Assembly: GCF_027706145.1 (NCBI RefSeq)
Contig: NZ_JAQFWW010000001.1
Coordinates: 1,054,001 to 1,118,000, forward strand
Reading direction: 5' to 3'
DNA length: 64,000 nt
DNA from: Bacillus changyiensis
GTDB taxonomy: Bacteria; Bacillota; Bacilli; Bacillales; Bacillaceae
Under the pieces are notes generated by a model, which was not told the DNA's origin, searched no databases, and saw only the letters and a list, made by a program, of their open reading frames with translations. The position numbers and the translations under genes are program-made. Within the stretch, counting starts at the first letter, position 1. Each line of letters begins with the position of its first letter. Below are positions 52,069 through 61,020 of the stretch, in pieces.

Positions 52069-52278
52069 TTATTTAAATATGCCAGGTATCCGCTCATGTT
52101 CTCCCAGCCATTTTTCTGCTTGTTCAGCAAACTGCTCAATCTGTTTTCCAAATTGGTCAGCCGCTTTATCAAATTCATTTAATCGCCGGTCTTGCTCAAG
52201 TATGACTCGCTCATGATCGGACTGGTGTTGATGATGCCTTTCGCCATACGCTTCAATTAGTTGTTCAAATAGATTCAT
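52069..52278 (-). CDS. Small coiled-coil-like protein, unknown (69 residues)
   Basis: A highly charged helical protein rich in His, Glu and Gln (AYGERHHQHQSDHERVILEQ; FGKQIEQFAEQAEKWLGEH) starting after AAGGAGGAT. It lies among late sporulation genes (yjcZ-like, yjcA, cot), so a role in the spore is plausible. No family is recognised. Confidence 0.6.
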   Translation of the reverse strand: MNLFEQLIEAYGERHHQHQSDHERVILEQDRRLNEFDKAADQFGKQIEQFAEQAEKWLGEHERIPGIFK

Positions 52279-52330
52279 ATAGATGATCCTCCTTATGATG
52301 ATGTATGCGTATAGGTCAAAAAAAGGAACA

Positions 52331-52358
52331 AAAAAACCGGATGATTTCCGGCTTTTCT
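52331..52358 (-). terminator. Terminator of the small Cys-rich spore-like gene
   Basis: GCCGGAA pairs with TCCGG on the minus strand and is followed by seven T residues. Confidence 0.75.
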
Positions 52359-52368
52359 TTTCTAAAAA

Positions 52369-52491
52369 CTATTGAATTCTTTTCTTTTTCGTGCAACCAC
52401 AGCCTTTTTTCTTCAATTTTTTTGAGAAAGTAGACTGATGAGTATGAGAAGTATTCGATAAATGGCCAGACCGTCTTTTCACTTGTCTCAT
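52369..52491 (-). CDS. Small basic protein with a CGC motif (40 residues), possible coat protein
   Basis: The ATG at 52491, about 11 bases after GAAAGGA, encodes MRQVKRRSGHLSNTSHTHQS, then TFSKKLKKKGCGCTKKKRIQ. The net charge is strongly positive and the cysteine pair (GCGC) near the end could cross-link. Its own terminator follows. Small Lys/Cys proteins like this are common in spore coats. An ATG four codons upstream is an alternative start. No homologue is named. Confidence 0.6.
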   Translation of the reverse strand: MRQVKRRSGHLSNTSHTHQSTFSKKLKKKGCGCTKKKRIQ

Positions 52492-52575
52492 TGCGATAAT
52501 CATTCCTTTCTCATGCTTGCTTATATGTCATTATATGACCCTCTTTTTGATAAGTTGCTAGTGATAAACCCCCAT

Positions 52576-52929
52576 TCAATCGAGCTGTTTGGAAACGATG
52601 GTTTCTACAATCCCTGCCAGACCTGAGATCGCCAACAAAAGAAGCAACCAGTCCGCAACTTGTGGAATAAACATATGAAAAATAAGTAAAAATCCTGTAC
52701 ACCAAACCCCCGTACACCAATAACAGCTCAACAGCTCCCCAATCCAAGCTCTGAGTCCGCTTCCTTTAATGACAATATAGGTGTTCACCTGGCCTAATTC
52801 ATTTTTTTCTTCAATCTCTTCGTGAAAAATTCTTCGCAATGGAGCCATGATCGTATCAAAAACAATCAGGCGTGTCAGCCGAAATACTGCAATTGAAAAA
52901 ATGATGAATAAAAACGGGCTTTGAATCAT
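52576..52929 (-). CDS. yjcA: DUF1360 sporulation membrane protein YjcA
   Basis: A small membrane protein made in sporulation in B. subtilis. From the ATG at 52929, after GGGAGGGAGTG, it has 117 residues. DUF1360 features are FRLTRLIVFDTIMAPLR, an AWIGELLSCYWCTGVWCTG cysteine motif (CYWC, then C), and a hydrophobic C-terminal half. It is divergent from cotV, as in B. subtilis. Confidence 0.9.
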   Translation of the reverse strand: MIQSPFLFIIFSIAVFRLTRLIVFDTIMAPLRRIFHEEIEEKNELGQVNTYIVIKGSGLRAWIGELLSCYWCTGVWCTGFLLIFHMFIPQVADWLLLLLAISGLAGIVETIVSKQLD

Positions 52930-53067
52930 GTCACACTCCCTCCCGCTCACCAATATATGCACGATTGTATGTAAGATGAATTTGGGTGTGGAAATGTATG
53001 TTTTCCTTATTCCGCTAAGGAACCAGTCTGCATTTAATAAATTGTAGATAAGAAAGGAGTGAAAGTT

Positions 53068-53454
53068 ATGTCATTTGAACAACGTGCCGAAACATTATAT
53101 GAAAAAATGTTCAATGAACTGTCTGAGGAATTTGATCAGCTGATTGAAATTATCGATTCAGAACATGTCACAATTCATACGTCAAACGTAACAGAAGCAC
53201 TCTCCTTGCAGGCAATGGTGATGACATTGATTATTCTAGCAGTGCAACTCGTAATTGAAGATCAGGAGACTGTCGCACCGATTGCAGAAGACCTTCTTGC
53301 TGTACAAAAACTACAAAATAAAAAAAGAATTGCGATCATAGTGCTAGGTAGTCGCAATGTCTCCATTACACTTTCCTCAACTGAAATTGTCATTTCTGTG
53401 CTAATTTTGACAGAATTACTAACCGTTCTATTGTCCGCCCTTGACATCATCTGA
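53068..53454 (+). CDS. cotV: Spore coat protein CotV (insoluble fraction)
   Basis: This is a structural protein of the spore outer coat/crust. From the ATG at 53068 (after AAAGGAGTG) it has 128 residues, the length of B. subtilis CotV. Two copies of the coat X/V domain are visible (about 27-80 and 85-128), each with a beta hairpin (EHVTIHTSN; RNVSITLSS) followed by a hydrophobic helix-like stretch. It is the first gene of cotVWX. SigK and GerE control is expected from B. subtilis; I could not mark a certain SigK promoter. Confidence 0.92.
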   Translation: MSFEQRAETLYEKMFNELSEEFDQLIEIIDSEHVTIHTSNVTEALSLQAMVMTLIILAVQLVIEDQETVAPIAEDLLAVQKLQNKKRIAIIVLGSRNVSITLSSTEIVISVLILTELLTVLLSALDII

Positions 53455-53497
53455 TCTTCTTTCTGTCTAATATTTTAGAAATTGAGGTGAGAATCCA

Positions 53498-53845
53498 TTG
53501 TCAGATCTAGAAAAACTCAAATCAGAGGTAAATCCATTAATGAATACGCTTGTGTCAAATGTTCTTCGGAAGCATGGCGTCTCAAAAGACAATGTCCGCA
53601 CATTATCTGAAGAAGAAAAACAGAATATTTTAAAGATGCTCGAAGATTTAAAAGCACAATCTGAAGCGATCATCCAAAAACAAAACGAAAAAAAGCAAGA
53701 AGAAAAGCAGGACACGGCCAAACAATCTAAAGATAAAACAAAACGAAGAAGAAATCGTTCAAATAAATTACGAGAAAAATTAAGACAAAAAAGGCAACAA
53801 GAACATCATCCAGAGGACGAAGAAAAAAATGGGGATTTGGAGTAG
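53498..53845 (+). CDS. cotW: Spore coat protein CotW
   Basis: A hydrophilic coat/crust assembly protein of 115 residues, starting at TTG after GAGGTGAGA. The N-terminal 50 residues (DLEKLKSEVNPLMNTLVSN; HGVSKDNVRTLSEEEK) match CotW. The C-terminal half is a Lys/Arg/Gln/Glu-rich low-complexity region (KRRRNRSNKLREKLRQKRQ). CotW helps attach the crust in B. subtilis. It lies 43 bp after cotV and 67 bp before cotX. Confidence 0.9.
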   Translation: MSDLEKLKSEVNPLMNTLVSNVLRKHGVSKDNVRTLSEEEKQNILKMLEDLKAQSEAIIQKQNEKKQEEKQDTAKQSKDKTKRRRNRSNKLREKLRQKRQQEHHPEDEEKNGDLE

Positions 53846-53912
53846 GGTATCTGCCATATACAAGTTGATGAGTTTCAACATTTAATAATAGTAAATGGAA
53901 GGAGGAAAACAA

Positions 53913-54419
53913 ATGGAAACAAGACCATATTCTTGGGTTGCGCTTGATCCTGAGTGCGATCATCCAGGAACTGAGTATTATCCAAGATTTCCTAAAAAAC
54001 AGCTTTGTGATGATTACAACTGCAAATGCGGAAAAGATGACGCCTTTATCAATCAGGAATTGGATCAGCTCAACCTCAACAAACAGCTTTCAGATGAAAC
54101 AATTATTATTAAAGACTCTTGCGATATTAGAGTTTCTACAGAGGACACACAAGTTGTTACATCTGTTTTGACATCGATTCAAACTGCAATTGTCACAGTT
54201 GTGCTCGCCATTATTGATGACGCTGATTTGGCGGAGCTTGTATCACAAGACTTATTGCAAGTATCAGCAAATAAACAAACAAACCGTCAAAAACTAGTGA
54301 TCGACAATTCCCGCGATGTCACAGTGACAACAGAAGATACAGATGTTGCAACATTGGTCTCAACAGCTGTCCAAACACTTACAGTTGTCATCACAACATT
54401 GATTGTTGGGGTTCTTTAA
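53913..54419 (+). CDS. cotX: Spore coat protein CotX
   Basis: This is a major structural crust protein. The 168-residue product starts at the ATG after GGAAGGAGG. It has a Cys-containing N-terminal part ([28 protein letters not shown]). Two tandem X/V domains (about 60-110 and 120-168) follow, with the near-identical cores [18 protein letters not shown] and [18 protein letters not shown]. It shares these domains with CotV, with which it likely co-assembles. A terminator follows directly. Confidence 0.93.
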   Translation: METRPYSWVALDPECDHPGTEYYPRFPKKQLCDDYNCKCGKDDAFINQELDQLNLNKQLSDETIIIKDSCDIRVSTEDTQVVTSVLTSIQTAIVTVVLAIIDDADLAELVSQDLLQVSANKQTNRQKLVIDNSRDVTVTTEDTDVATLVSTAVQTLTVVITTLIVGVL

Positions 54420-54420
54420 T

Positions 54421-54456
54421 ACGAAAAGCAGAGCCAAAAATGCTCTGCTTTTCTTC
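54421..54456 (+). terminator. Terminator of cotVWX
   Basis: AAAAGCAGAGC-CAAAAAT-GCTCTGCTTTT followed by T-rich DNA, separating cotVWX from cotYZ. Confidence 0.9.
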
Positions 54457-54550
54457 ATTTTATAGACGATTACCCACACCAACAAGGGCAAGGGTACATA
54501 TGTTGTTAAAGACTAAAGTCAAATATCCTAGTATAAAGGAGCTGAAATCC

Positions 54551-55027
54551 ATGAGCTGCGGAAAACACCATGGCCGGCATGAAAATTGTGTATGCGAAGC
54601 AGTTGAGCAGATTATAGAAGAACAGGAAGCAGTAGAAGAAACATGTCCGACTAGCTGTTTCGGCAATCTGCTGAACCCGACTGTTTCCGGTAAAGACACC
54701 ATTCCGTTCCTTTTATTTGATGAAAGTGGCGGTTTGTTTTCAACATTTGGAAATGTCGGAGGATTTGTAGATGATATGCAATGTTTTGAATCTATTTTCT
54801 TCCGGGCTGAAAGTTTAAAAGATTGCTGTGCGACCCTTTCAATCCTGAAACCTGTGGACATAAACGGCAATACACTAAGTGTCTGCCACCCTTGTGATCC
54901 TGACTTTTTCGGGCTAGAAAAAACGGAATTTTGTATTGAAGTTGACTTGAGTTGTTTCTGTGCAATTCAATGTCTATCCCCTGAACTTGTTGATCGCGCA
55001 GCAGACAATAAACACAATCACGGTTAG
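54551..55027 (+). CDS. cotY: Cysteine-rich spore crust protein CotY
   Basis: CotY self-assembles into disulfide-bonded hexagonal lattices in the spore crust. The ATG at 54551, after AGGAGCTG, gives 158 residues. Many cysteines are visible ([52 protein letters not shown]). The frame is open upstream to 54440, but no ribosome site supports an earlier start. It is paralogous to cotZ, 134 bp downstream. Confidence 0.93.
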   Translation: MSCGKHHGRHENCVCEAVEQIIEEQEAVEETCPTSCFGNLLNPTVSGKDTIPFLLFDESGGLFSTFGNVGGFVDDMQCFESIFFRAESLKDCCATLSILKPVDINGNTLSVCHPCDPDFFGLEKTEFCIEVDLSCFCAIQCLSPELVDRAADNKHNHG

Positions 55028-55070
55028 GTAATCGATTCCCGTAGGGCAGAAATAAGTTCACTTGATGACG

Positions 55071-55096
55071 GCTGCCGGCTCTCGGCAGCTCCTTTT
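55071..55096 (+). terminator. Hairpin between cotY and cotZ (partial terminator)
   Basis: GCTGCCG-GCTCT-CGGCAGC followed by TCCTTTT. It would allow more cotY than cotZ transcript. Confidence 0.65.
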
Positions 55097-55161
55097 ACAA
55101 TAAAAATGCCCTGCTGTTTTAAAAAAGGAATAACATTCCCAAGTTTAGGAGGGATTATAAC

Positions 55162-55611
55162 ATGGCGAACTTTTCAGTTGACAATTGCGTTTGTGAAGCT
55201 GTTGAAAATATTTTTGAACTGCAAAACGCAATTCATGATGAGGGCTGTCCGACAAGCTGTTTTAATAATCTGCTTTCTCCAACACGACATTTCGGTGATA
55301 CGATTCCATTTATTCTATATCCAGCCGAATCAAAACCGTTTGTCGCATTTGGAAATGTAGGTGAGCTGGGAGCAGGTCCTTGTTTTAACACCGTTTTCTT
55401 CAGAGTAGAAAAGATTAAAGGTTGCTGCGCTACACTTAGATTGTTAATCGCTTTTGATGAAAATCGTCATATTCTTGATTTCACAGATGAAAAAGATAAA
55501 ATTTGCGATGTTTTCCGATTGGAAAAAACTAATTTTTGTGTTGAGTGTGACTTAGAATGCTTCTGTGCGATTGAATGTTTAAATCCACAATTGATCAACC
55601 GCTCAAATTAA
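55162..55611 (+). CDS. cotZ: Cysteine-rich spore crust protein CotZ
   Basis: CotZ is a crust morphogenetic protein related to CotY. The 149 residues start after AGGAGGG. Shared features are [57 protein letters not shown] and the C-terminal CDLECFCAIECL. It lacks the His-rich N-terminus of CotY. It is convergent with cotO, sharing a bidirectional terminator. Confidence 0.93.
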   Translation: MANFSVDNCVCEAVENIFELQNAIHDEGCPTSCFNNLLSPTRHFGDTIPFILYPAESKPFVAFGNVGELGAGPCFNTVFFRVEKIKGCCATLRLLIAFDENRHILDFTDEKDKICDVFRLEKTNFCVECDLECFCAIECLNPQLINRSN

Positions 55612-55637
55612 AAAGTCCCGAACCTGGGACTTTTTTG
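55611..55637. terminator. Bidirectional terminator between cotZ and cotO
   Basis: AAAAGTCCC-GAACCT-GGGACTTTT with T/A tracts on both sides. Confidence 0.9.
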
Positions 55638-55646
55638 CATACCGTT

Positions 55647-56129
55647 CTAAAATCCAAGTGGATGCAATGCAGTGATGCTGTCAATTTGTAATTCTGCTGG
55701 AGCACCTTTACTAGATGTCCGCACAATGACAGTATCGTCTTTTTTTCCGACCAATGTTCCTCTATATGTTTTTCCACCTGCTTCAATTAAACAAAGCGTT
55801 TTTGGCATATTTCCAGGAAAGCTAATTAAGAAATCAATTTTTTCAGGTATCGTCATTTTATTAAGCGGTTTTTTCACTGGCCTTAAGCCTTTTCCATGTC
55901 TTTCTGGCTCTTTGTTAGGAACGGCTTCTTGTTTTTCATCCTCTTTGGAATGCTGTGTTGTTGGCTGTTCTTCCTTCAGTTTTTTTGACTTCTTTTCTGC
56001 GGTGTTGGGTTTTATCGTCTTTCTTTTTTTAATGAGAATATCCTGCATATTCGCCTCTATTGTTTCATAATCCGGTTGTACAATATACATGAGCGGCTTC
56101 TGCTCTGTATTGTTTTTCTTATTAGACAT
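55647..56129 (-). CDS. cotO: Spore coat morphogenetic protein CotO
   Basis: CotO (YjbX) guides outer-coat assembly. From the ATG at 56129, 6 bases after GGAGGG, it has 160 residues; an ATG directly at the ribosome site two codons upstream is less likely. An N-terminal segment (MYIVQPDYETIEANMQDI), a Lys/Glu/Gln-rich spacer and a conserved C-terminal domain (RHGKGLRPVKKPLNKMTIPE, KTLCLIEAGGKTYRGTLVG, DSITALHPLGF) are visible. It is shorter than the B. subtilis protein, mostly in the spacer. Confidence 0.88.
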   Translation of the reverse strand: MSNKKNNTEQKPLMYIVQPDYETIEANMQDILIKKRKTIKPNTAEKKSKKLKEEQPTTQHSKEDEKQEAVPNKEPERHGKGLRPVKKPLNKMTIPEKIDFLISFPGNMPKTLCLIEAGGKTYRGTLVGKKDDTVIVRTSSKGAPAELQIDSITALHPLGF

Positions 56130-56195
56130 CTTCATCCCTCCGATCTGTTCATGGTATATCTATATGACAGACCTAGAAAAATCAGAAGAAAAGAA

Positions 56196-56233
56196 AAAAG
56201 CAATTCTGGACTAAACCAGATTGCTTTTATAGG
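56196..56233 (-). terminator. Terminator of fabI
   Basis: AAAGCAATCTGG pairs with CCAGAATTGCTTTT on the minus strand and is followed by T residues, 4 bp after the fabI stop. Confidence 0.85.
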
Positions 56234-56236
56234 ATG

Positions 56237-57013
56237 TTATCGAGCAAGGATATGAAAACCTGAGTCAACATGGAGATTTTCACCTGTTATGCCTCGGGAA
56301 AGATCACTGAATAGGAAAGTGGCTGTATCACCGACCTCCTCTGGAGTTGTCGTGCGACGAAGCGGAGCACGTTCCTCAATTTCTTTTAAAATCGTGTTAA
56401 AATCGCTAATGCCTTTTGCAGACAGCGTCCGGATCGGTCCTGCAGAAATGCTGTTGACTCGAATTCCGTCCTTGCCAAGATCGTTCGCCAAATATTTGAC
56501 ACTTGCTTCAAGGGAAGCTTTGGCAACACCCATGACATTATAGTTTGCAACGACACGCTCACCGCCAAGATAAGTAAGTGTAACAATACTTCCTCCTTCA
56601 GTCATGATGCCGCGTGCAGCTTTAGCAACAGCTGTCAATGAGTAAGAGCTGACATTCTGGGCAAGTAGAAAGCCTTCACGATTCGTATTCAAGTATTCTC
56701 CTACAAGCTCTTCTTTATTTGCGAATGCGATGGCATGCGCAACACCGTGAATGACCTGAACCTCCTCTTTTATTTTTGCAAAGCAAGCTTCAATTTCCTG
56801 ATCGCTTGTCACATCACAAGGTAATATAATGGAATCATTGCGATCCAAAGAATCAGCTAATTGTTTTACTGACTTTTCAAGGCGCTCACCAACATACGTA
56901 AAAATCAATCTTGCACCTGCTTGATGAAGAGATCGAGCAATTCCCCAGGCAATGCTTCGTTTATTGGCAACACCCATCACGACAATATTCCGGCCTTCAA
57001 GTGATACATTCAT
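56237..57013 (-). CDS. fabI: Enoyl-[acyl-carrier-protein] reductase FabI
   Basis: FabI is an NADH-dependent reductase of the last step of fatty-acid elongation and the classic triclosan target. The 258 residues are an SDR protein with the atypical cofactor loop GVANKRSIAWGIA and IILPCDVTSDQEI. The catalytic Tyr-x6-Lys is seen in YNVMGVAKAS, and the substrate loop in GPIRTLSAKGI. AGGAGG precedes the ATG. It is monocistronic, with a FapR-like operator upstream, as in B. subtilis. Confidence 0.96.
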   Translation of the reverse strand: MNVSLEGRNIVVMGVANKRSIAWGIARSLHQAGARLIFTYVGERLEKSVKQLADSLDRNDSIILPCDVTSDQEIEACFAKIKEEVQVIHGVAHAIAFANKEELVGEYLNTNREGFLLAQNVSSYSLTAVAKAARGIMTEGGSIVTLTYLGGERVVANYNVMGVAKASLEASVKYLANDLGKDGIRVNSISAGPIRTLSAKGISDFNTILKEIEERAPLRRTTTPEEVGDTATFLFSDLSRGITGENLHVDSGFHILAR

Positions 57014-57045
57014 ATGTATAAATCCTCCTAATGATTAACATTTTA

Positions 57046-57062
57046 TTAGTACCTGATCATAA
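57046..57062 (-). promoter_or_regulatory. FapR operator upstream of fabI
   Basis: TTAGTACCTGATCATAA matches the 17-bp FapR consensus TTAGTACCTRRTACTAA except for two adjacent bases in the right half. It lies 33-49 bp upstream of fabI. FapR is the malonyl-CoA-sensing repressor of lipid-synthesis genes. Confidence 0.85.
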
Positions 57063-57122
57063 TATATAGTATCACATCTGACAACCGTCTGACAATTTCA
57101 GAAACTCACCATTTGTTAAAGC

Positions 57123-57926
57123 CTAAACTTTCGCTTTTTTAAAAGCAAAATGGTTTGTCGGCCCATGTCCACTACCGATGTCAAAACTATTGGCCACCGC
57201 TTTGTGAACAAAGGAATCAGCGATTTGAAATGCCTCATGAATTGCGATTCCTTTTGCTGTTTGCGCTGCTAAAGCGGCAGAAAATGTGCAACCTGTTCCA
57301 TGCGTATTTTTTGTATGAATGTATGGATTTGAAATTTCAATCATACTTTCTCCATCAAAGAGTAGATCTGTTACTGTTTGTTCTTCTGGTTGATGCCCCC
57401 CTTTAATAATCGGGTAGCGAACCCCCATTTTATGCAAGTCACGTGCGGCTTTTTTACGATCTTCCATCGTTTCAATCGTTCTTCCCGTCAGAATTTCTGC
57501 TTCCGGAATGTTCGGTGTCACAGCATAAGCTAGTGGCAAAAACTGTCGTTTCAATGTCTCAATCGCTGCTTCGTTCAACAATGAAGCCCCACCTTTAGCT
57601 ATCATAACCGGATCAACAATCACATGCTCAAGCTTATATTTCGTCAACTGAAAGACGATTTCCTCTATCATGTCTGCATTCCAAAGCATTCCTGTTTTAA
57701 TAGCATCAGGACGCAAGTCTGAAACGACTGCTTCAATTTGTTTTCCGAGTGCTTCAGGAGTGAGTGGATATACACCATGCACACCTACTGTATTTTGAGC
57801 AGTAATTGCTGTTAAAGCTGACATACCGAATACTTCAAGCTCTTGAAATGTCTTGAGATCAGCTTGAATACCTGCGCCTCCCCCAGAATCAGACCCAGCA
57901 ATCGTTAATGCTTTATATATTTTCAT
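57123..57926 (-). CDS. thiD: Hydroxymethylpyrimidine/phosphomethylpyrimidine kinase ThiD
   Basis: ThiD phosphorylates HMP and HMP-P in the pyrimidine branch of thiamin synthesis. From the ATG at 57926, after GGAAGGAGTG, it has 267 residues. It has a ribokinase fold with AGSDSGGGAGIQADLK near the start, DPVMIAKGG, and the GTGCTFSAALAA anion-hole motif. It is the last gene of the thiamin operon and overlaps the end of thiF by 14 bp. The longer frame from 57944 has no ribosome site. Confidence 0.95.
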   Translation of the reverse strand: MKIYKALTIAGSDSGGGAGIQADLKTFQELEVFGMSALTAITAQNTVGVHGVYPLTPEALGKQIEAVVSDLRPDAIKTGMLWNADMIEEIVFQLTKYKLEHVIVDPVMIAKGGASLLNEAAIETLKRQFLPLAYAVTPNIPEAEILTGRTIETMEDRKKAARDLHKMGVRYPIIKGGHQPEEQTVTDLLFDGESMIEISNPYIHTKNTHGTGCTFSAALAAQTAKGIAIHEAFQIADSFVHKAVANSFDIGSGHGPTNHFAFKKAKV

Positions 57927-58947
57927 GTTTTGCACTCCTTCCAATCCACTTGTGATAGATTGTTTTTGCCTTGTTCACATCGTTTAGTCCATGAATAAAC
58001 GCGCGACCATCACGAAAGATCACGAGTTTACAGTCCTCGAGTTTGCATGATACTAAATATGGGTTTCCTACTACATGTAAACCTGCTTTTCTAAAACGGG
58101 TGGCTAATTCTTTGAGTGCTGGTGGCTTCTCGCCAGCCGCTCTGATTTGAACGGTTTCACGCCCACAGAGAACAGCAGCTTTTGTTTCATTTTGAATAGA
58201 AAGGAACGGGAACGTTTGAGCAACACATGTTGGACAAGCCTGATCTTTGAGAAGATCCGCGTGAATTTCTGCTCGTTCATTTGTCCACAAATCAAATGAA
58301 CGGATCATTCCAGTCATCTCATGACCAGTTAATAGTTTAAGAGCATCAGTCACTTGCAAAGCTGATACCTGTTGAACAACTGGACTAATAATTCCTGATG
58401 TATCACAGGTGAGATCATTCATCGAAAAATGCCCCAAAAGGCAATGAAGACACGGTGTTTTCTTAGGAATAACAGTATAGGTAATCCCATAGCTTGCAAC
58501 ACATGCCCCATATAAAAAAGGTATTCCCAATTTAACGGCAGCATCATTGACGATAAGTCGAGTTTCAAAGTTATCAACGGCATCAATAATCAGCGATGAG
58601 CCCTCAGCCAAATCAAGTATTTTTTCAGCTGTCACATCTGTGACAATCCCTTTCACTTCAACTGAATGATTGATATGGCGAAGCCGTTTCTCAGCTGCTG
58701 CCGCTTTCGGTAAGTGGTCATTGACATCATCTTCTGTATAGAGCTGCTGACGTTGGAGATTACTTGCTTCCACATAATCACGGTCAACAATTGTTAGTGA
58801 ACCAACCCCTGCTCTGACTAGCATTTCTGCACTTGCAGATCCGAGAGCCCCAGCTCCGACCACAAGTACATGGGCGCGCTGCAACTTGATCTGACCCTCC
58901 GGTCCAATCGGGCGAAATCGCTCTTGGCGAGAATACCGATCATTCAA
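57913..58947 (-). CDS. thiF: Sulfur-carrier adenylyltransferase ThiF
   Basis: ThiF adenylates the C-terminal glycine of ThiS, prior to sulfur transfer. The 344 residues carry the E1-like nucleotide motif [10 protein letters not shown], the arginine-containing MLVRAGVG and [14 protein letters not shown], and two zinc CxxC pairs (PCLHCLLG and CPTCVAQ). A C-terminal extension of about 80 residues follows. It is coupled to thiG by a 4-bp overlap. Confidence 0.94.
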   Translation of the reverse strand: MNDRYSRQERFRPIGPEGQIKLQRAHVLVVGAGALGSASAEMLVRAGVGSLTIVDRDYVEASNLQRQQLYTEDDVNDHLPKAAAAEKRLRHINHSVEVKGIVTDVTAEKILDLAEGSSLIIDAVDNFETRLIVNDAAVKLGIPFLYGACVASYGITYTVIPKKTPCLHCLLGHFSMNDLTCDTSGIISPVVQQVSALQVTDALKLLTGHEMTGMIRSFDLWTNERAEIHADLLKDQACPTCVAQTFPFLSIQNETKAAVLCGRETVQIRAAGEKPPALKELATRFRKAGLHVVGNPYLVSCKLEDCKLVIFRDGRAFIHGLNDVNKAKTIYHKWIGRSAKHENI

Positions 58948-59711
58948 GATGGTAACATCCCTTCTTCTGGGCTAGAGGCGATACCGTAGTTCTTTTCAGG
59001 TATTCTTCCGGCAAGATATCCGAGCCTGCCCGCTTCAACCGCAAGCTTCATAGCCAGTGCCATTTTCACTGGATCTTTTGCACCGCTGACAGCCGTGTTT
59101 AATAAAACACCGTCTGCTCCCAGTTCCATCGCATATGCTGCATCTTTCGGTGAACCGATCCCAGCATCAACAATAACCGGAATTTTAGCCTGATCAATGA
59201 TGAATGAAAGGTTGAGCGGATTGATAATCCCCTGCCCTGATCCGATTGGAGAAGCCCCTGGCATAATCGCATGTACACCAAGTTGTTCTAGTTTTCTAGC
59301 CAGGACAACATCATCTGATGTATATGGCAACACAATAAAGCCTTCTTCAAGCAAAGCTTCAGATGCTTTTAATGTTTCAACAGGATCAGGCAGTAGTGAA
59401 CGGTCGCAGCCGATGACTTCCACTTTCACCATATCACAAAGGCCGGATGCTTTTGCAAGTCTGGCAATTCGCACTGCTTCTTCTGCTGTTTTTGCCCCTG
59501 CTGTATTAGGTAATAACGTATAACGACTTAAATCAAGCTGTTCTAAAAAATTAGGTTGTGATTCTTTAAAAATATTCATCCGTCTGACGGCAAAAGTAAG
59601 AATTTCTGACTCTGAGACGCGCACCGCTTCTTTTTGAATATCAAATGACGGATATTTTCCTGTTCCAAGCAATAACCTTGATGAAAACTGTTGATTAGCA
59701 ATCTTTAACAT
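58944..59711 (-). CDS. thiG: Thiazole synthase ThiG
   Basis: ThiG builds the thiazole ring from DXP, dehydroglycine and ThiS-thiocarboxylate. The 255 residues form a TIM barrel. [11 protein letters not shown] lies near the start, the Schiff-base lysine is in [11 protein letters not shown], and phosphate-binding glycines are in [12 protein letters not shown] and [12 protein letters not shown]. It lies 2 bp after thiS. Confidence 0.96.
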   Translation of the reverse strand: MLKIANQQFSSRLLLGTGKYPSFDIQKEAVRVSESEILTFAVRRMNIFKESQPNFLEQLDLSRYTLLPNTAGAKTAEEAVRIARLAKASGLCDMVKVEVIGCDRSLLPDPVETLKASEALLEEGFIVLPYTSDDVVLARKLEQLGVHAIMPGASPIGSGQGIINPLNLSFIIDQAKIPVIVDAGIGSPKDAAYAMELGADGVLLNTAVSGAKDPVKMALAMKLAVEAGRLGYLAGRIPEKNYGIASSPEEGMLPS

Positions 59712-59713
59712 GA

Positions 59714-59917
59714 TTATCCCCCTCCAACAAAATGTACAATTTCAATGACATCATCATCTTCAAATTCAACCTTATGATACTGTTCTTTCGCAACAATTTG
59801 TTTGTTCCTTTCAACAACAACCACCCGGTTGTCCAACTGATAGAAGACGAGTAAATCATATATCGTTCTCCTGTCATTTTGCCATTCGATTTTCCGACCA
59901 TTTAGTTGAATGTTCAC
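59714..59917 (-). CDS. thiS: Sulfur carrier protein ThiS
   Basis: A 67-residue ubiquitin-like sulfur carrier ending in the required Gly-Gly (FVGGG here, with one additional glycine), with [12 protein letters not shown] at the N-terminus and [11 protein letters not shown]. The thiocarboxylate formed on the terminal glycine feeds ThiG. It overlaps thiO by 4 bp. Confidence 0.94.
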   Translation of the reverse strand: MNIQLNGRKIEWQNDRRTIYDLLVFYQLDNRVVVVERNKQIVAKEQYHKVEFEDDDVIEIVHFVGGG

Positions 59918-61020
59918 TCGATCACAACCTCCGTTCGCTCCAGTTTAAATGCTTCTATCCACGCCGGTTTAACCGGTTCTCCAATGATCAGATCCCTGAT
60001 CATTTCCCCAGTAGCTGGCGCTAACAAAATCCCGTTTCTGAAATGCCCTGCGGCAAACAAAATTCGGTTGTTCTGAGGATGGCGGCCAATATAGGGATTT
60101 CCATCCACTGTTGCCGGCCTTAGTCCTGCCCAACACCGATCGATTTTCAGCTTATCAATCTCAGGAAGCATTGTTTTCGCCTTTTCGATCATCGCTTTGA
60201 TCCCGTCTAGGTCTGGCCGCTCATCCCAATTGTTTGGTTTCATTGTTGCACCGATAATCAGCTTTCCGTTATGACGCGGGACTATGTAACAATGATCATG
60301 ATATAGCGTTCTTATTAAAGGAACCCGATCATTCCAAACAGATAGACACTCACCTTTTACAGGATAAAAACTCTTATTTATTCCTAGCTGTTTGAAAAAA
60401 GGGCCACTCCATACACCACATGCAACGACAATATGCTCTGCTTCCACTATGCCTAGAGCGGTTTGAATTTGAACACCTGAATCTGTATCAATTGCCATAA
60501 CAGGAGTATATTCGAAGATGTCAGCCCCAAACAGTCTGGCCCCTTTGGCGAACGCTTTGCAGACAGCAATGGGCTCCACATGAACATCATCTGCTATAAA
60601 ATTTGCGCCGATGATATCTTTTGTTACATCTGGCTCTATGTCAACAACTTGCTGAGGTGTCAGCCATTCAGCAGAATCCAAAGCGGCCATTCGCATCAGA
60701 CGTTCTCGATCGCTTTCTGTAAAAGCGATCTTCAGAATTCCTCCATCATGTCGTCTAATATCAATCTCGCTATTGTTTATTAGTTCAATTGTCAGTTGTT
60801 GATAAGCTTTTTGGCTCGCTCTGGCAAATTGAAAAAACGTTCCGGGCTTATCACACTCAGCATGGGCACCAAGCATTCCTGCAGCAGCCTGTGTTGCTTT
60901 TTTTCCAACTTCCCCACTTTCAAAAACAGCCGTTTTCTTTCCCGCTTTTGCAAGATGATAAGCAATTGACGTACCAATAATTCCTCCTCCGACAACAATT
61001 ACTTCATAGTGTTTTTTCAT
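59914..61020 (-). CDS. thiO: Glycine oxidase ThiO
   Basis: This FAD-dependent oxidase supplies dehydroglycine (iminoacetate) for thiazole formation. The 368 residues have the Rossmann FAD motif VVGGGIIGTSIAYHLAKAG, the region KATQAAAGMLG, and the C-terminal AGLRPATVDGNPYIG and AGHFRNGILLAPATG motifs of the D-amino-acid oxidase family. It overlaps tenI by 17 bp. Confidence 0.95.
   Translation of the reverse strand: MKKHYEVIVVGGGIIGTSIAYHLAKAGKKTAVFESGEVGKKATQAAAGMLGAHAECDKPGTFFQFARASQKAYQQLTIELINNSEIDIRRHDGGILKIAFTESDRERLMRMAALDSAEWLTPQQVVDIEPDVTKDIIGANFIADDVHVEPIAVCKAFAKGARLFGADIFEYTPVMAIDTDSGVQIQTALGIVEAEHIVVACGVWSGPFFKQLGINKSFYPVKGECLSVWNDRVPLIRTLYHDHCYIVPRHNGKLIIGATMKPNNWDERPDLDGIKAMIEKAKTMLPEIDKLKIDRCWAGLRPATVDGNPYIGRHPQNNRILFAAGHFRNGILLAPATGEMIRDLIIGEPVKPAWIEAFKLERTEVVIE

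Noticed and set aside
55106..55360. Overlapping plus-strand frame at cotZ
   Set aside because: It is a shadow of cotZ in another frame and has no ribosome site.
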